Source: Branchiostoma floridae (Eukaryota; Chordata; Leptocardii; Amphioxiformes; Branchiostomatidae). Taken from it: a DNA stretch of 22,582 bases. The first letter of the stretch is position 1, and each line of letters begins with the position of its first letter. The position numbers and the translations under genes are program-made. The stretch is from assembly GCF_000003815.2 (NCBI RefSeq), contig NC_049995.1, positions 18,102,435-18,125,016 on the forward strand. The letters run 5' to 3'. A model generated the notes under the pieces. That model was not told the origin of the DNA. It ran no database searches and saw only the letters and a list, made by a program, of their open reading frames with translations. Shown one piece after another: positions 1 through 11,300 of this stretch.

Positions 1-220
1 AACTTCTTGGGAAGAACTCTCCCAACGTCTGGCTGTAATTTGCAGTAAGTAGGGAGACCATTAGTTTTTATGTGGGAGTTGCATGCATAGATGTTTAAGA
101 GTGCTGGGGGGGTGGGGTGAAGTGGGGCATTAAATTAATGATTATTGGAGCAGGGGTTAAGTGGGGGGGGGGGGGGTAATGTGGAAGAGAGGAGAGAAAG
201 TGGGGGTGGAGACAGGGACA

Positions 221-287
<67 letters not shown>

Positions 288-760
288 TGAGAGAGAGAGA
301 GAGAGAGAGTGAGAGAGAGAGAGAGAGAGATTTATATAGGAGAGAAAGAGAGGGAGAGAAAAGAAAAGGGAAAGAAAGGCATGTCAAACCAGATATACTT
401 TACCTTTGCTGGTGGATAATGGGATAGAAAAGAGAGAGAGATATCGTTATATTGAAAACAGGGAGAGGGAGAAAAGAATAAAAAGAAAGAAAGATATCTA
501 GCAGAAGTGTCCAGATGAATAATGGGGGAATAACTGGGACAGGTACCCTCCAGGAGTGACGAAATAGCGCAGATATAGTGCAGAAATAAAGCAGATCCAT
601 AGAGTGCATGTGCCGGTGTCGTGTGGTCAAGACATTTTGCTATTTGCAGGTCTGTTCACGTCCGCTGGTTATCTGACACGACTGTTAGCAGCCAAGGGGA
701 GCGGATTTCAGAGGAATGATAAGCGACAGACTGTTTAACAGAAGTTAAAGGTGGTAAGTC
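1..760. repeat. Simple-sequence region, G-run and (GA)n microsatellite
   Basis: No convincing gene is visible here. A run of G lies at about 163-176, followed by GT and then GA dinucleotide repeats at 222-330 broken by occasional GT steps, then a purine-rich zone to about 500. Long open frames over this zone are low-complexity Ser/Leu artefacts. The first 44 bases are open in two frames and are followed by GTAAGT at 45-50, so the window could open inside the end of a plus-strand exon, but 44 bases are too few to support a call. Confidence 0.75.
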
Positions 761-771
761 AGATGAGGACA

Positions 772-1076
772 GCGGCGTCGTGCGTGGCGTACCTGGTAGA
801 GTGTTCGGCTCGGAATCTAGAGGCCCCGAGTTCGATCCCCGCCGTGCCCCCGACGTTGTGCCCTTGGGAAAGGCACTTAACACGACCTTCCTCACTTCAC
901 GCAGGTGTAAGAATGGGTATCTGACTTCGGTCGGGGAGGTAACAGAAAAGTCAAGCTTTTACCTTCTGTCAGTACATTGTATGTGGCACTGTTTATATTT
1001 GTTACCAGTACTAACTTCAGTGCAGTGTCACATTGTCCGCGCCTGTCAAAAAGCAAAAAAAAATATTAAAAAAAAT
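772..1076 (+). mobile_element. tRNA-derived SINE with target-site duplication
   Basis: A short retroelement in plus orientation. The head resembles a tRNA gene: an A-box-like stretch at 785-803 (TGGCGTACCTGGTAGAGTG) and a B-box-like GAGTTCGATCC at 828-838, the RNA polymerase III promoter elements of tRNA-derived SINEs. A non-tRNA body follows, with a block around 890-920 (CACTTCACGCAGGTGTAAGA) of the kind seen as a conserved central domain in some metazoan SINE families; the family itself is not assigned. The 3' end is an A-rich tail at about 1050-1076. An 11-bp direct repeat, AGATGAGGACA, flanks the element at 761-771 and 1077-1087, which marks insertion by LINE machinery. The open reading frame across it is accidental. 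Confidence 0.85.
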
Positions 1077-1347
1077 AGATGAGGACACGGTCACAAGCTT
1101 GACCTTGAGAACGGCTTCCTGTCAGAGGACCCTGACAAGGACACGAGTTTTCAAACAAAATGCGCCGGAAAAAAGATGACAAAGTTATAAAAATATAGCC
1201 TTGAATAGAGTAAAAAGCGTTGATGGAGCAGAAAAATAATGTCTGTGTCGCCCTTGTTCATTACTGTTTCTTTAATTAATCTTTGACTCTGTCATTATCA
1301 GGTGGAAGTGACTCCACCTCACCTGAAACTGTCACTTTCATTTACAG

Positions 1348-1671
1348 CTCAAGGATATCATCTTTCCGAACCGAGTACCTGACGTCATAATGACGTCATT
1401 AGAGTTGACAGCCCACTTAGCTGTCCATCACAAGACGTTTATCGGCTTCTTTAAGGCGTTTTGTGAGCTGCCTACCTGCACACCTGACGAGACTGTCAGG
1501 GTGTTTCTGTGGGCGCGGGACGCGTTTCGCGGGGTTGACGTCATCACGAAGGCTCGCCTACGTTTTTACTTCCGGATGTGCGCAGAGGGCGTTTTTATAA
1601 GTGCAACTTTTGTTGTCTTTATCCTGCTCACAATCTCGGCTGTGTTGTACACCGTGACAGGGCAGAAATAA
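1348..1671 (+). CDS. Possible terminal exon or small gene, C-terminal membrane helix
   Basis: I do not recognise the family. A frame opens directly after a good splice acceptor (pyrimidine tract then TTTACAG ending at 1347), runs through a Met codon at 1390 and stops at 1669-1671, giving 107 codons from the acceptor or 93 residues from the Met. The N-terminal part is mixed and amphipathic with several aromatics and three Cys. The last 25 or so residues form a strongly hydrophobic helix (around FISATFVVFILLTISAV) with a very short polar end, which would suit a tail-anchored or single-pass protein. An ATTAAA at 1755-1760 could serve as a polyadenylation signal. No upstream exon was found that joins in phase, so it may be a last exon whose earlier exons lie to the left, a single-exon gene, or a chance frame. 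It points towards the 3' end of the minus-strand receptor gene. Confidence 0.4.
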   Translation, partial: LKDIIFPNRVPDVIMTSLELTAHLAVHHKTFIGFFKAFCELPTCTPDETVRVFLWARDAFRGVDVITKARLRFYFRMCAEGVFISATFVVFILLTISAVLYTVTGQK

Positions 1672-2121
1672 CGCCTAACTTTGGCATAACAGGAGTGTGG
1701 CAATGTTTTCTGTAGCGAACTGATGAGCCTACGCAATGATGTTAGAATCCTTACATTAAACTTCCAACTGCTTCTGCTACGCGTTATGGTAGCGTGTGTT
1801 TACGTACCATGGTCGGAAGCATTAAGTCTGATTGAATTTCGCCATCATCCGGCCGGCGTCTAGAGGGACAAGTTACAGTCTTGGGCTGAGTTGAGTTGAG
1901 TTCATTGAGATACCCTTTAGCCCAGATTGAGCTGATGTTCCAGCCTTGGACAGCAGATATCATGTTACACAGACTAGAACGCATTGATTTCCTATCTAAC
2001 TTGTTCGAGCGTCTTCAAAATGTGAGGACTATGACGTAGGTGGTGAGAATGTGAACTATAACATTGATACCTTCAATCAAATGATACAGTTAAAAAGCAT
2101 GTTATTATGATCTGCAGCGGA
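1672..2121. other. Convergent intergenic spacer
   Basis: No gene or recognisable repeat is seen in this stretch. It separates the possible plus-strand gene ending at 1671 from the 3' end of the minus-strand receptor gene. Confidence 0.5.
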
Positions 2122-2185
2122 TTTAATTGTAACATATGCTAGCAATGTTGTAGTTTTCACGTGAAAAGCTAGATGGCGCTTTATT
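2122..2185 (-). terminator. Candidate polyadenylation signals of the receptor gene
   Basis: AATAAA at 2185-2180 overlaps the stop codon itself, and an ATTAAA lies further downstream at 2127-2122. Which is used cannot be told from sequence. Use of the first would leave a 3'UTR of only a few tens of bases. Confidence 0.45.
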
Positions 2186-2356
2186 CCACATTCTCCAGCA
2201 CCCTGTACCCAGCCTGCCTGCCTTCCCGGCGTGCCTTGTACAGGAGACCCACAACAAACATGGCGGCGGCCAGCACCGCGCATGCGCCCAGGATGGAGGC
2301 GGCTGTGACCAGGTCCTGACGACTCGAGGTCCGGGTTGGGACTTGGGCCCGGAAAC
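2181..2356 (-). CDS. Receptor exon 12: transmembrane helix, short tail, stop
   Basis: In the spliced frame (phase 1 entry, acceptor CAG at 2357-2359) this exon gives a short Thr/Ser/Arg linker. A hydrophobic helix of about 22 residues follows, including AASILGACAVLAAAMFVVG. A basic stop-transfer group (KARREGR) and a tail of about 11 residues close the protein. The stop codon TAA is at 2183-2181. The longest unspliced open frame here is a different one and is not used. The tail is too short for a recognisable signalling motif apart from a lone GYRVL, which could resemble a Tyr-based sorting signal. Confidence 0.85.
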
Positions 2357-5300
2357 CTGGAGTTAAGGAAAGATATTATTTTGTCTCGTGTATAGTGATA
2401 GTTTGGTCATCTCTACCTCCTTTTGTCCCCAGCCATTTTCTTTCCCTCGAGCCAAGAGGTGTTTGCGTGATCTTGCTTAATTGGTCCTTCTTCATGGCAG
2501 TCTGGGTCTTTCTCTCCTTCTCTTGCCCTGAGGGTTCCACTCTAGCACTGCCCGCGCGCTTAGAAATACTTTTGGTAAAAATGTAAAAGATGCCGGGCTC
2601 TATACATGATCAATCATCTTATTCGAATGAGGTTTCCCTTATTGCCTATTCTAATTTTTGAAGACTTTGAAAATATGGAGCAGTTTGCATCTTATAAACA
2701 GGGAACATGACTACTAGGTGACAAAAACACGGTTACTATCACAGTTTAATGATTTTTTTCGGAAAATCATGACTTATACAAAAACTTATGGTGAAAGTAC
2801 AACTTTGATGCTCACCAGTTTGGTCCTCACTTCTTTGGTCCTCACTGAGCACGATGGGGCCCTGGATGAGCCGGTACACCTCGGGTTCGCCCTCGGCCTC
2901 CCTCCGTCTCCTGCCCGAGGGCGGCTGGCAGCCCCGCGCGCAGCGGGAGTTCGGGTCCGAGGCCTTACACAGCAGCACCTTACAGTGTAGGTACACCTGT
3001 GTGGAATAAATACAGCAGGTGTACATAGGTTTGAGCTGCGGAAGCATGTCTGGTTACCATATTTGAAAAAAAATACTCTCCGTAAACGCCGATTGGAGTT
3101 CCGGCATTAAGCGAAGGCAGAAACTCATACATAGCTGTACTTTAGCCAAACTTTTATATAACAGTTAGATAAAGATTACCATATGGCAGTTTCGCCGATA
3201 GTATCGATATCATTAAAAAATCTTGTACAGGGGCAGTGCACTGTTTACATGATATGTCAACAATCACTTTACTATCTTCCGAAATTTCAAATGTTTTTGT
3301 AAAATCAAGCTGTTCTACACTTCACGCGACTTTACCGTAGGAGCCCCGCTGGTGTAGGCAAACGCCTGGAAGCCGAAGCGCCCCCTATCCGGACCCGGCG
3401 ATGGGTAGAACTGCAGCGTAGGCAGCTTGGGGCACCTGGAGAAGATGGAAGTAAATATCCAGCTTTAGAACATTGGTATTTACAATAAGCATATTAATAA
3501 ACATGTACTTTTCACAAGTTATCAGTTTTTTACAAGTATTACTGATCTACGTGTGACATGTTGACGTTTTACTGACCCGTCGATAATGACGTCATTCTGT
3601 GTCTTGTCGTCAGGGTCGTCGCTAGGCGTGGCCACACAGGTGTGAGGGAACACCTGCAGGTCGGTGTCATTGGAGTTCACCTGGATCTGCACGTGGATCA
3701 TCTGGAACACATCGGTCAAGGTCATATAGATTATTATTATTCACAAAATATCGGTAATGATAATAGGCTCAGGAGCCAAAGAGGTCAAATGTGACATTCT
3801 TGTCGGACACGTTATACCTCCAAAGAGAAAAACATTAACATCCTAAATGTATAGCCGCAAAACAAGCTTTGCTTAACCAGAACGGAGGACGGTACCGACT
3901 TTCCATCACATTTGACCCTTTGCTCACGTCACTTTTATTTAACGTCACGTGTCATGAGAAACCGAAATTTGCAGTGAGAAACTGCAATGTTCACACAGCT
4001 ATCTCATGTCCACACACACAATACCTGCCTCAGGGCACAAGGCGGTCTTCAGTTGGCCAAGACTAAACTGGAACACAGAAGACGAGCCTTTTCATCCTCT
4101 GGGGCGGCACTATGGAACTCACTGCCACAACACATCAAAACAGCCAGAACGCTGGCGACTTTCAAGAACCTTTATGCACTTAACATTGATATGCAAATTC
4201 AATCCTGATTTTAAATTTGACTTCTTTTTGTTATGTTTCCCGTGTTATGTCACGTTAAGGCTAAACTTTTGGTTTCACTCGTTTGGGAGTATTATTTTAT
4301 GTTATCTAAGTTAAATCTGACTTTGTACAATCTTTATGCTTATGTTACCTAAGTAATTTGGTTTCATAGAACGTTATGTATGATTATGTTATTGACGTTG
4401 ATTTGGTTCTGTTGAACTTGATGTATGATTTATGTTCGGGGTTCTCCCCCCAGGGGGCTTTGAAAAACGCCGTCAGGCGACATGCTTTTCCCTGGTTAAA
4501 TAAAGAATAAACAAACAAACAAACAAACAAATTTAAAGAAAATGAAGAAGATCCTGGATCTGATATTTAGTGAGTCTAGTCTTAGGTTTGAAAAAACGAA
4601 CATATTAACTTTTTTCTCAGCGAAGGAAAACTGTGTTGCCAATGTGTGAGGAGAATGATGATTTTATAAAAGGCTGCCGGAAGAGCACTCTAATTCCTCA
4701 CTAGCTTCATACCTACCTGTCGTAGCTCCACAAAGACCGGATACTCCGTGACCGGCTGCCGGAAGCTGTCAGTCCGGAACAGCTCTATGGAGATCTCAAA
4801 GTCGCCTTCGCCCTGGACATCTGACCTGAAGACGGACATGAGGTGAGGGTGGAAGTCAAAGGTCAGGTTCTTGTTCCGGGGCAGACGACACTCCAGCAGG
4901 ATCTTGGGAATCCGGTCCCAGGTGATGCCACCGTGGGAGGGGTCGGCTCCGATAGTCAGGGTGTTGCGGTAGATCATCTCGGACGGCGTGGTCTAGGGCA
5001 AGGACAAGAGGACAAATTTTCGGTTAAGTCGAAGTCTAAGCTGAAACAAAATTCTCAATCACGTAAGGGCTAAGTAGAACTCACATTACAGTCATAAGCT
5101 CCCGTTACTCGCTTGCTAGGCCTACTGAAGGCAGACCTCACGGATAGAGGACTTGGACCATTGCGGTCAAAAAGAAAACTGCGGGAGCTTAGGAAGCTGG
5201 CGATGAACATGACAAAATGGAGAGAGTTGGAGAAAGACTGATTACAGCTGCAGAACACAGGAGACGACTACTACTACTACTACTTACTTAATAATCTCAA

Positions 5301-8300
5301 AAACTGTATTGTCTTAGCTTCCGTCCGCAGTCATTTTGTCCGAAGGGAGTGTCCCAAGGGGGTGTGCATGATAGGACGGATGTCGCGAGCGATTTTGATG
5401 TGTTAGTTGCCAATACATTATATAAGCTTGCCATTTCTTGCTACAATTTGCAAAAGCAGCGTAAACTTTACTGATACCTCACTGGAAGTGCCACATTCCC
5501 CCAGAGGAGCCCGGATGTAGATGTGGGTGGAGTTCCCCTCCGCCCTGCATGGCGGCGCTGCTAGCTGCACGTCCGCCGCCTGAACGGAGTTGTCCGATGG
5601 GCGCGGGAAACTAGCCTCAATGTGATTGGACGTGCAGGTCACGTGGACAGAAATGCCTAGAAGAAAAGTTATGGTTACGTATAACGATTACTTCATAGCT
5701 GAGGCGAAACAACGCACAATGCAAAATTTGTCTATCACATGTGTCAAACTATTAGTTAGACCCAAAGTTAAAGAGATAAAGAAAATCACTCATGTTATTG
5801 AATGTTCAGTAAAAATATTTGGATTGAAGGCATAAGCTCCCATTATTTACTTGTTACAGGTTTGCGATAACAAAACCTGTATTGCTTTAGCTCCCGTCTT
5901 TGGGCGCAGCCATATTGTCCGAAGGTAGTGTCCCAAGGGAGCGGTGCATGATGGGACAGGATATGGGATTTAGGATAATCCACTGCAACCCCGCATTTGG
6001 CAGGCATAGAAACAAAGCTGTATAGATGAGCACTAAGTACACAATATGGTGTACGCACCCTGTTTCCGTTCTCCCGCACAGGCCACACACATGAAGTCGC
6101 TGTCGTACAAGCAGGTGTTATAGCCACTCCACGAGTAACAGTCTCCCGATTCAACGCGGTCAATGGCGTCATGCAGAGTCGCCCATTCCCCTTGAGGAAG
6201 GGACTGAGACAACATGAACTTGGGGACACTATCGTAATAATACGGGTTGTACCGGTCTTGGAGGGAGTAAGGAGTGGTTACACTGACGACTCCATTGGTC
6301 AACCTGAATCCAGCTGTGGCCAGCCCCGCCCTGAAACCCAAGCTTTTACAGGCTAAGTCTGCCCAGGACATCCTGTTGTCGTAGTGAGTTCCCCGGTTGG
6401 ACCGAACGTCCCACCCCCTGACGGGCCCCCACTGCTGCCTGACGTCATCGTACAGCTCCACGCAACCGTAGAACTCTCCCCCCACCAGCCGGGTCCGAGT
6501 GGACTCGTCCGTGATGACGATGGAGCTGTTGTAACGAGCTGAGGCGGACACAGACAAGAGAACACGCCCAAGTTAAAGTTTGTACCTCAGAGTAATATGT
6601 GATAGTTTGGAGAACACGGACCACTGTTAATCTCCAAGCAGATCGTGCGGTGGTAGCATACGATGGTATCAAAAGCTGACAGAGGAGTNNNNNNNNNNNN
6701 NNNNNNNNNNNNNNNNNNNNNNNNNNNNNNNNNNNNNNNNNNNNNNNNNNNNNNNNNNNNNNNNNNNNNNNNNNNNNNNNNNNNNNNNTAGGCTACCGTA
6801 CGATCTGCTTGGAGATTAGACCACAGTGACAATAAGAAGAATCGCAGCGAGTAGACGTGTAAGAAGGTTACAAAAATGAGGTGAAAAATCATACAAAATC
6901 ACAAACCATCGGGACGAAATGAACAAGTATGCTAAAATCTGTAAATGAAAAAAAAATCCTTTTTCATTCAAAACCATAATTTCACAACGATTATGCCAAA
7001 CATTTCACATTCAATCACATTCGTCTGGTCCTAGCAAAATTAGTCATTAAACAAATTCAGATCGCATTTAGTAAGCTAGACATCAATTGTTCCATATTCT
7101 AAAGGTATAGAAAACATATACTATGATCAATGTTTACAAGTTTGATTCACAATAACGGGTTACACTGTTCAACCCTCACCCAGACACACGGGTTGTGCTC
7201 CCATCCACGTCCCGTTGTCCGCGTGGCAGTAGTAGGCTCCGTCGCGCCCGGAGTCATCTTCAGAACCCGGTGGGCCCACCAGCATGTCGGCCTGCCGGGG
7301 ACAGCTGACAGCGCACCGGCCCTTCAGCACGGCCACTGGGGCCGGTTCCGTAGGTGGTTCTTTCGTCATCCACCAGGGAGCCTCTGTGGTCCACCAGTAC
7401 CCACCGGGTTGTTGTTGCTGCTGTGTGACGTCAGTGTAGCTGTAGTCACAGTCCACGGTGACGTCATCAGTGTCCCACGCGTGTGGGAAGTGGCCACAGG
7501 GTGTGGGGCCTGTATGGGGCAGTTTGGAAGTAAAGTTTATAGAATTAGCGGTGATATGTTGGAGCTATGCAACTGATAGTGACCGACAAGCATTTCACAA
7601 ATGAAAAGTAATCGTAGACTAACGTTAATTACGTGAATAGTTTCATGCTTAACCAAAGATGTTATGGCAGTATGTTAATATGTGAATGTAAGATTGAGAT
7701 CGTAGTCTATCATCGTTGTGCGAGGTACTTACGTTCTCCTGCGCAGGCCAGACACATGGTTTGGTTGTCCCTCTTGCAGTCATAGTCATTGTACGGACAG
7801 GGCCCCCGCACCACCCGTTTTATGGCGTCATGCAGAGTCGCCCCCTCCCCCTGGGGCAGGGACCGGGACACTATGAACTTGGGGACGGTGGAGGGGTAGG
7901 ATGGGTGGTACTGCTCTTGTAAGTGTACACCCCATGAACTACTGACTCCGTTTGTTAACAAGTAGGCCCACGTGGCGAGTCCTCCCCTAAAGCCCATGTT
8001 TCTGCATGCCAAGTCGGCCCAGAACATCCTGTCATAGTGATGAGACCCCACCGCCGAAACGTCCCACCCCCTGACAGGCCCCCACTGCTGCGTGACGTCA
8101 TCGTACAGCTCCACACAGCCGTAGAACTCTCCCCCTACTAGCCGGGTCCCAGTGGACTCGTACGTGACGATGATGGAGCTGTTGTAACGGCCTGAGAAAA
8201 GAGAACGCGTCTTGATAAAGTTTGTACCTCAGGTTTATACATTGTGTGACAGTTTGAGGGACATAGACCCTCGTGGAAACAAGAGGCATGGCCGCGAGTA

Positions 8301-11300
8301 GACATNNNNNNNNNNNNNNNNNNNNNNNNNNNNNNNNNNNNNNNNNNNNNNNNNNNNNNNNNNNNNNNNNNNNNNNNNNNNNNNNNNNNNNNNNNNNNNN
8401 NNNNNAGGACATCCTGTCATAGTAATGAGACCCCACCGGCCAAATATCCCACCGCCTGACAGGCCCCCACTGCCCCGTGACGTCATCGTACAGCTCCACA
8501 CAGCCGTAGAACTCTCCCCCCACCAGCCGGACCTTGTTGCTATCGTGTGTGACGACGGTAGCGTTGTCGTAATGACCTATGGTGAACGAATGAATGGAAG
8601 TCAATGTTTTCTAACCACCAGCTATAGTCTATCGGATATGTAATGTTTGAATACCTTCCTGGTGCAAGGTTTACATTCCTGCGACCAAAGCGGGGACATC
8701 ATTCTTTCCAGAAGTATCATTCGGCAAAAACAAACAGCGCCCGCCGCGGCTTGCACAGAAACACCTGTTTGGTTTTGGTATAGAACGATTGGTTCTTCGT
8801 ATGTTTGGTCGATAATCTGTGATAGCGTGGTTGCTCTGTACCCATAGGTTCGACTTATATTAGATTTTAATTGGTACACTACAAACTCGTGTCGAGGCAG
8901 AGGGGCTGCCAAACGTGAACGGTGTGTGCTTTTCGTCTTGGCTGTGGATAAGAAAAGTCAAATAAAAACAGCCGTTTATGCGATTTGACTAGTCGACTGA
9001 CCAAAATAAAACTTGCTTGAATAACAGGCAGGCCATGCCTACATTAGACAAAATTATATCGAAAGAAAGGTACTGTCTTTTTTTCATACATGTATGTATA
9101 TCAGCTTGACGTATTGTAAGTATTGTCTTATGCCTAGGTTACACATAGCCGACTTTGGTTCCCGAACACTAGCCGACCCTTAGCCGACCCAAGTCGGCAG
9201 TAGTTCGGGAGTAGTCTGACCAGTTTAGGCCACGCCTATTTTTTAGCGCCGAACATGTCCCGAACACCTCCCGACCAGTAAATGACTTACTCCCGACTGT
9301 GTCCCAAATGCTAACTAACCTATCACCAACCATCCAGACCTCTAGCTGCAGACTGCCGAATCACTCCCGACTGATCCCCAACCGATTGCCGACCCTTTTT
9401 CGACTTGAAATAGACATAATCAGCGATTTTCAAAAGTGCTCATTTTCGTTTTTAATCAAGAATGTCCTTTTTTCTATTTGTAAACATCACCAAGAGATCA
9501 AATTTAGATCACATATAGCTCCAGTGCGGCATTATGGGTCTTTTTGTTTTTGGCTGGATGTCGGTCGTGTGAAGTTCGGGAGTGATTCGTCTACGTTCTG
9601 GCAATAGTCTTTTTGCTTGGGAATGAGTTAGCAGGGATTTGTCTAAGGTCTTGGGGTGAATCATTGGTAAGTTGGAAACAAGCTGGGAGTAAATCAGCAA
9701 TGTTTATGGCGTGGTTAAGATTTGATTTGATTGCTGACTTACTCCCGAACACCAACCGAACACTAGCCGACCGTGCCGAACACCAGCCGACCACCAACCG
9801 ACACATTCCAGAGTTGCCGTTCAGAGCAGAATATTTTGAACATTTCAAAACATTCGGATGGAGCAGCCGAACACCAGCCGACTCAGCCGAACGCCAGCCG
9901 AACGCCATCCGACTCAGCCGAACGCCAGCCGACTACAGCCGACTAGCTCCCGAATCACTCCTAAACCATAGTCGGGAGAGAGTCGGGAGCCAAATTCGGC
10001 TATGTGTAACCTAGGCATTACTGGAATGCACGTTTTAACTCATCACGGTTCTATACAAGACTTGAGGTCTCGATGACAGCAAAAAACGTCACAGATTTGT
10101 CATGTAACATTATGCAATCGACAAAGTTTTAGTGATGATGCCTTACCCATGCACACGGGTTCTGATCCTAACCATGTACTGTTGTCCGTGTTGCAGTAGT
10201 AAGCTCCGTCGCTCACGTAGGGAGGTCCCACCAACATGTCGGCATCCCCGAGGCAGGTCACGGTGCAGCGGCCTCGCAATCTTGAGTAATAGCCGTTATG
10301 GCTGTAGGTGTAGTCACAGTCCACGGTGACGTCATCGGTGTTCCAGGGGAAGTCGCCACATGGTCGCAAGTCTAAACGGGACAGGTGTGAATGTGCGGTC
10401 AGATCAAACGGACTTCTTACGTTATGCCGCTGATGCTCATGCCAAGAGTTCTCATACTACTACTAAAGGGCTGACGTCAGAGTTGCGTTGCGCGGTAGAG
10501 GGCAAAAAATGGGAAGACGATTTGGGTGTGACTTAAAATCCTTGAAAATCCTTCTTTTCCTTGAAAATTTTTGCCCAATCTGGAGACTTTTTGAGTTAGA
10601 AGAGACAGGTAGGGTCTAAGCTTTCCTGTTTGGGTCAAAATTTGTTCAGTTCAGCAGTTCAGCTGGTGTAAGGACAGGTTTTAGTTATAGGGTGCTACTG
10701 GTTGTATCAGGAGGGAAAATAGGTCAAAGGTGAGGTTTCTTTCATAGAGCGAGCTTTTCTCCGAGAATGAGCCAAACAACCCTCTGTTTTCTTTGAATGC
10801 TCATAAACTAGACCCAAGTGACTTTCTGGTGGAGAAGAATTTTAAAGATTGAACTATGGGTTAGTACTTTTTTGAAGCCTTCATTCAGTGTATTTCAACA
10901 TGCTTGTCAATGGGCAGCCCTAACTTCGATGTCTGACCTGTACACTGGGGCTGACGTCAGAGTTGCGTTGCGCGGTAGAGGGCAAAAAATGGGAAGACGA
11001 TTTGGGTGTGACTTAAAATCCTTGAAAATCCTTCTTTTCCTTGAAAATTTTTGCCCAATCTGGAGACTTTTTGAGTTAGAAGAGACAGGTAGGGTCTAAG
11101 CTTTCCTGTTTGGGTCAAAATTTGTTCAGTTCAGCAGTTCAGCTGGTGTAAGGACAGGTTTTAGTTATAGGGTGCTACTGGTTGTATCAGGAGGGAAAAT
11201 AGGTCAAAGGTGAGGTTTCTTTCATAGAGCGAGCTTTTCTCCGAGAATGAGCCAAACAACCCTCTGTTTTCTTTGAATGCCCATAAACTAGACCCAAGTG

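Noticed and set aside
1-50. Possible exon end before GTAAGT at 45
   Set aside because: Two frames are open over only 44 bases and neither joins in phase to the acceptor at 1347.
157-387. Minus-strand Ser/Leu-rich open frame
   Set aside because: It is a translation of the GA/CT microsatellite with no other coding feature.
785-850. Functional tRNA gene
   Set aside because: The box A and B matches are imperfect, no acceptor stem can be paired, and the segment continues into a SINE body.
780-1082. 100-codon plus-strand frame
   Set aside because: It lies entirely over the SINE and its A-rich tail.
2077-2283. Longest minus-strand frame over exon 12
   Set aside because: The splice phase from exon 11 selects a different frame that gives a transmembrane helix, a stop-transfer group and a stop at 2181.
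8622-8912. Minus-strand 96-codon frame in intron 2 with several Cys
   Set aside because: It has no acceptor or donor that keeps the phase 1 join between exons 2 and 3, and it does not resemble the sushi or SRCR modules.
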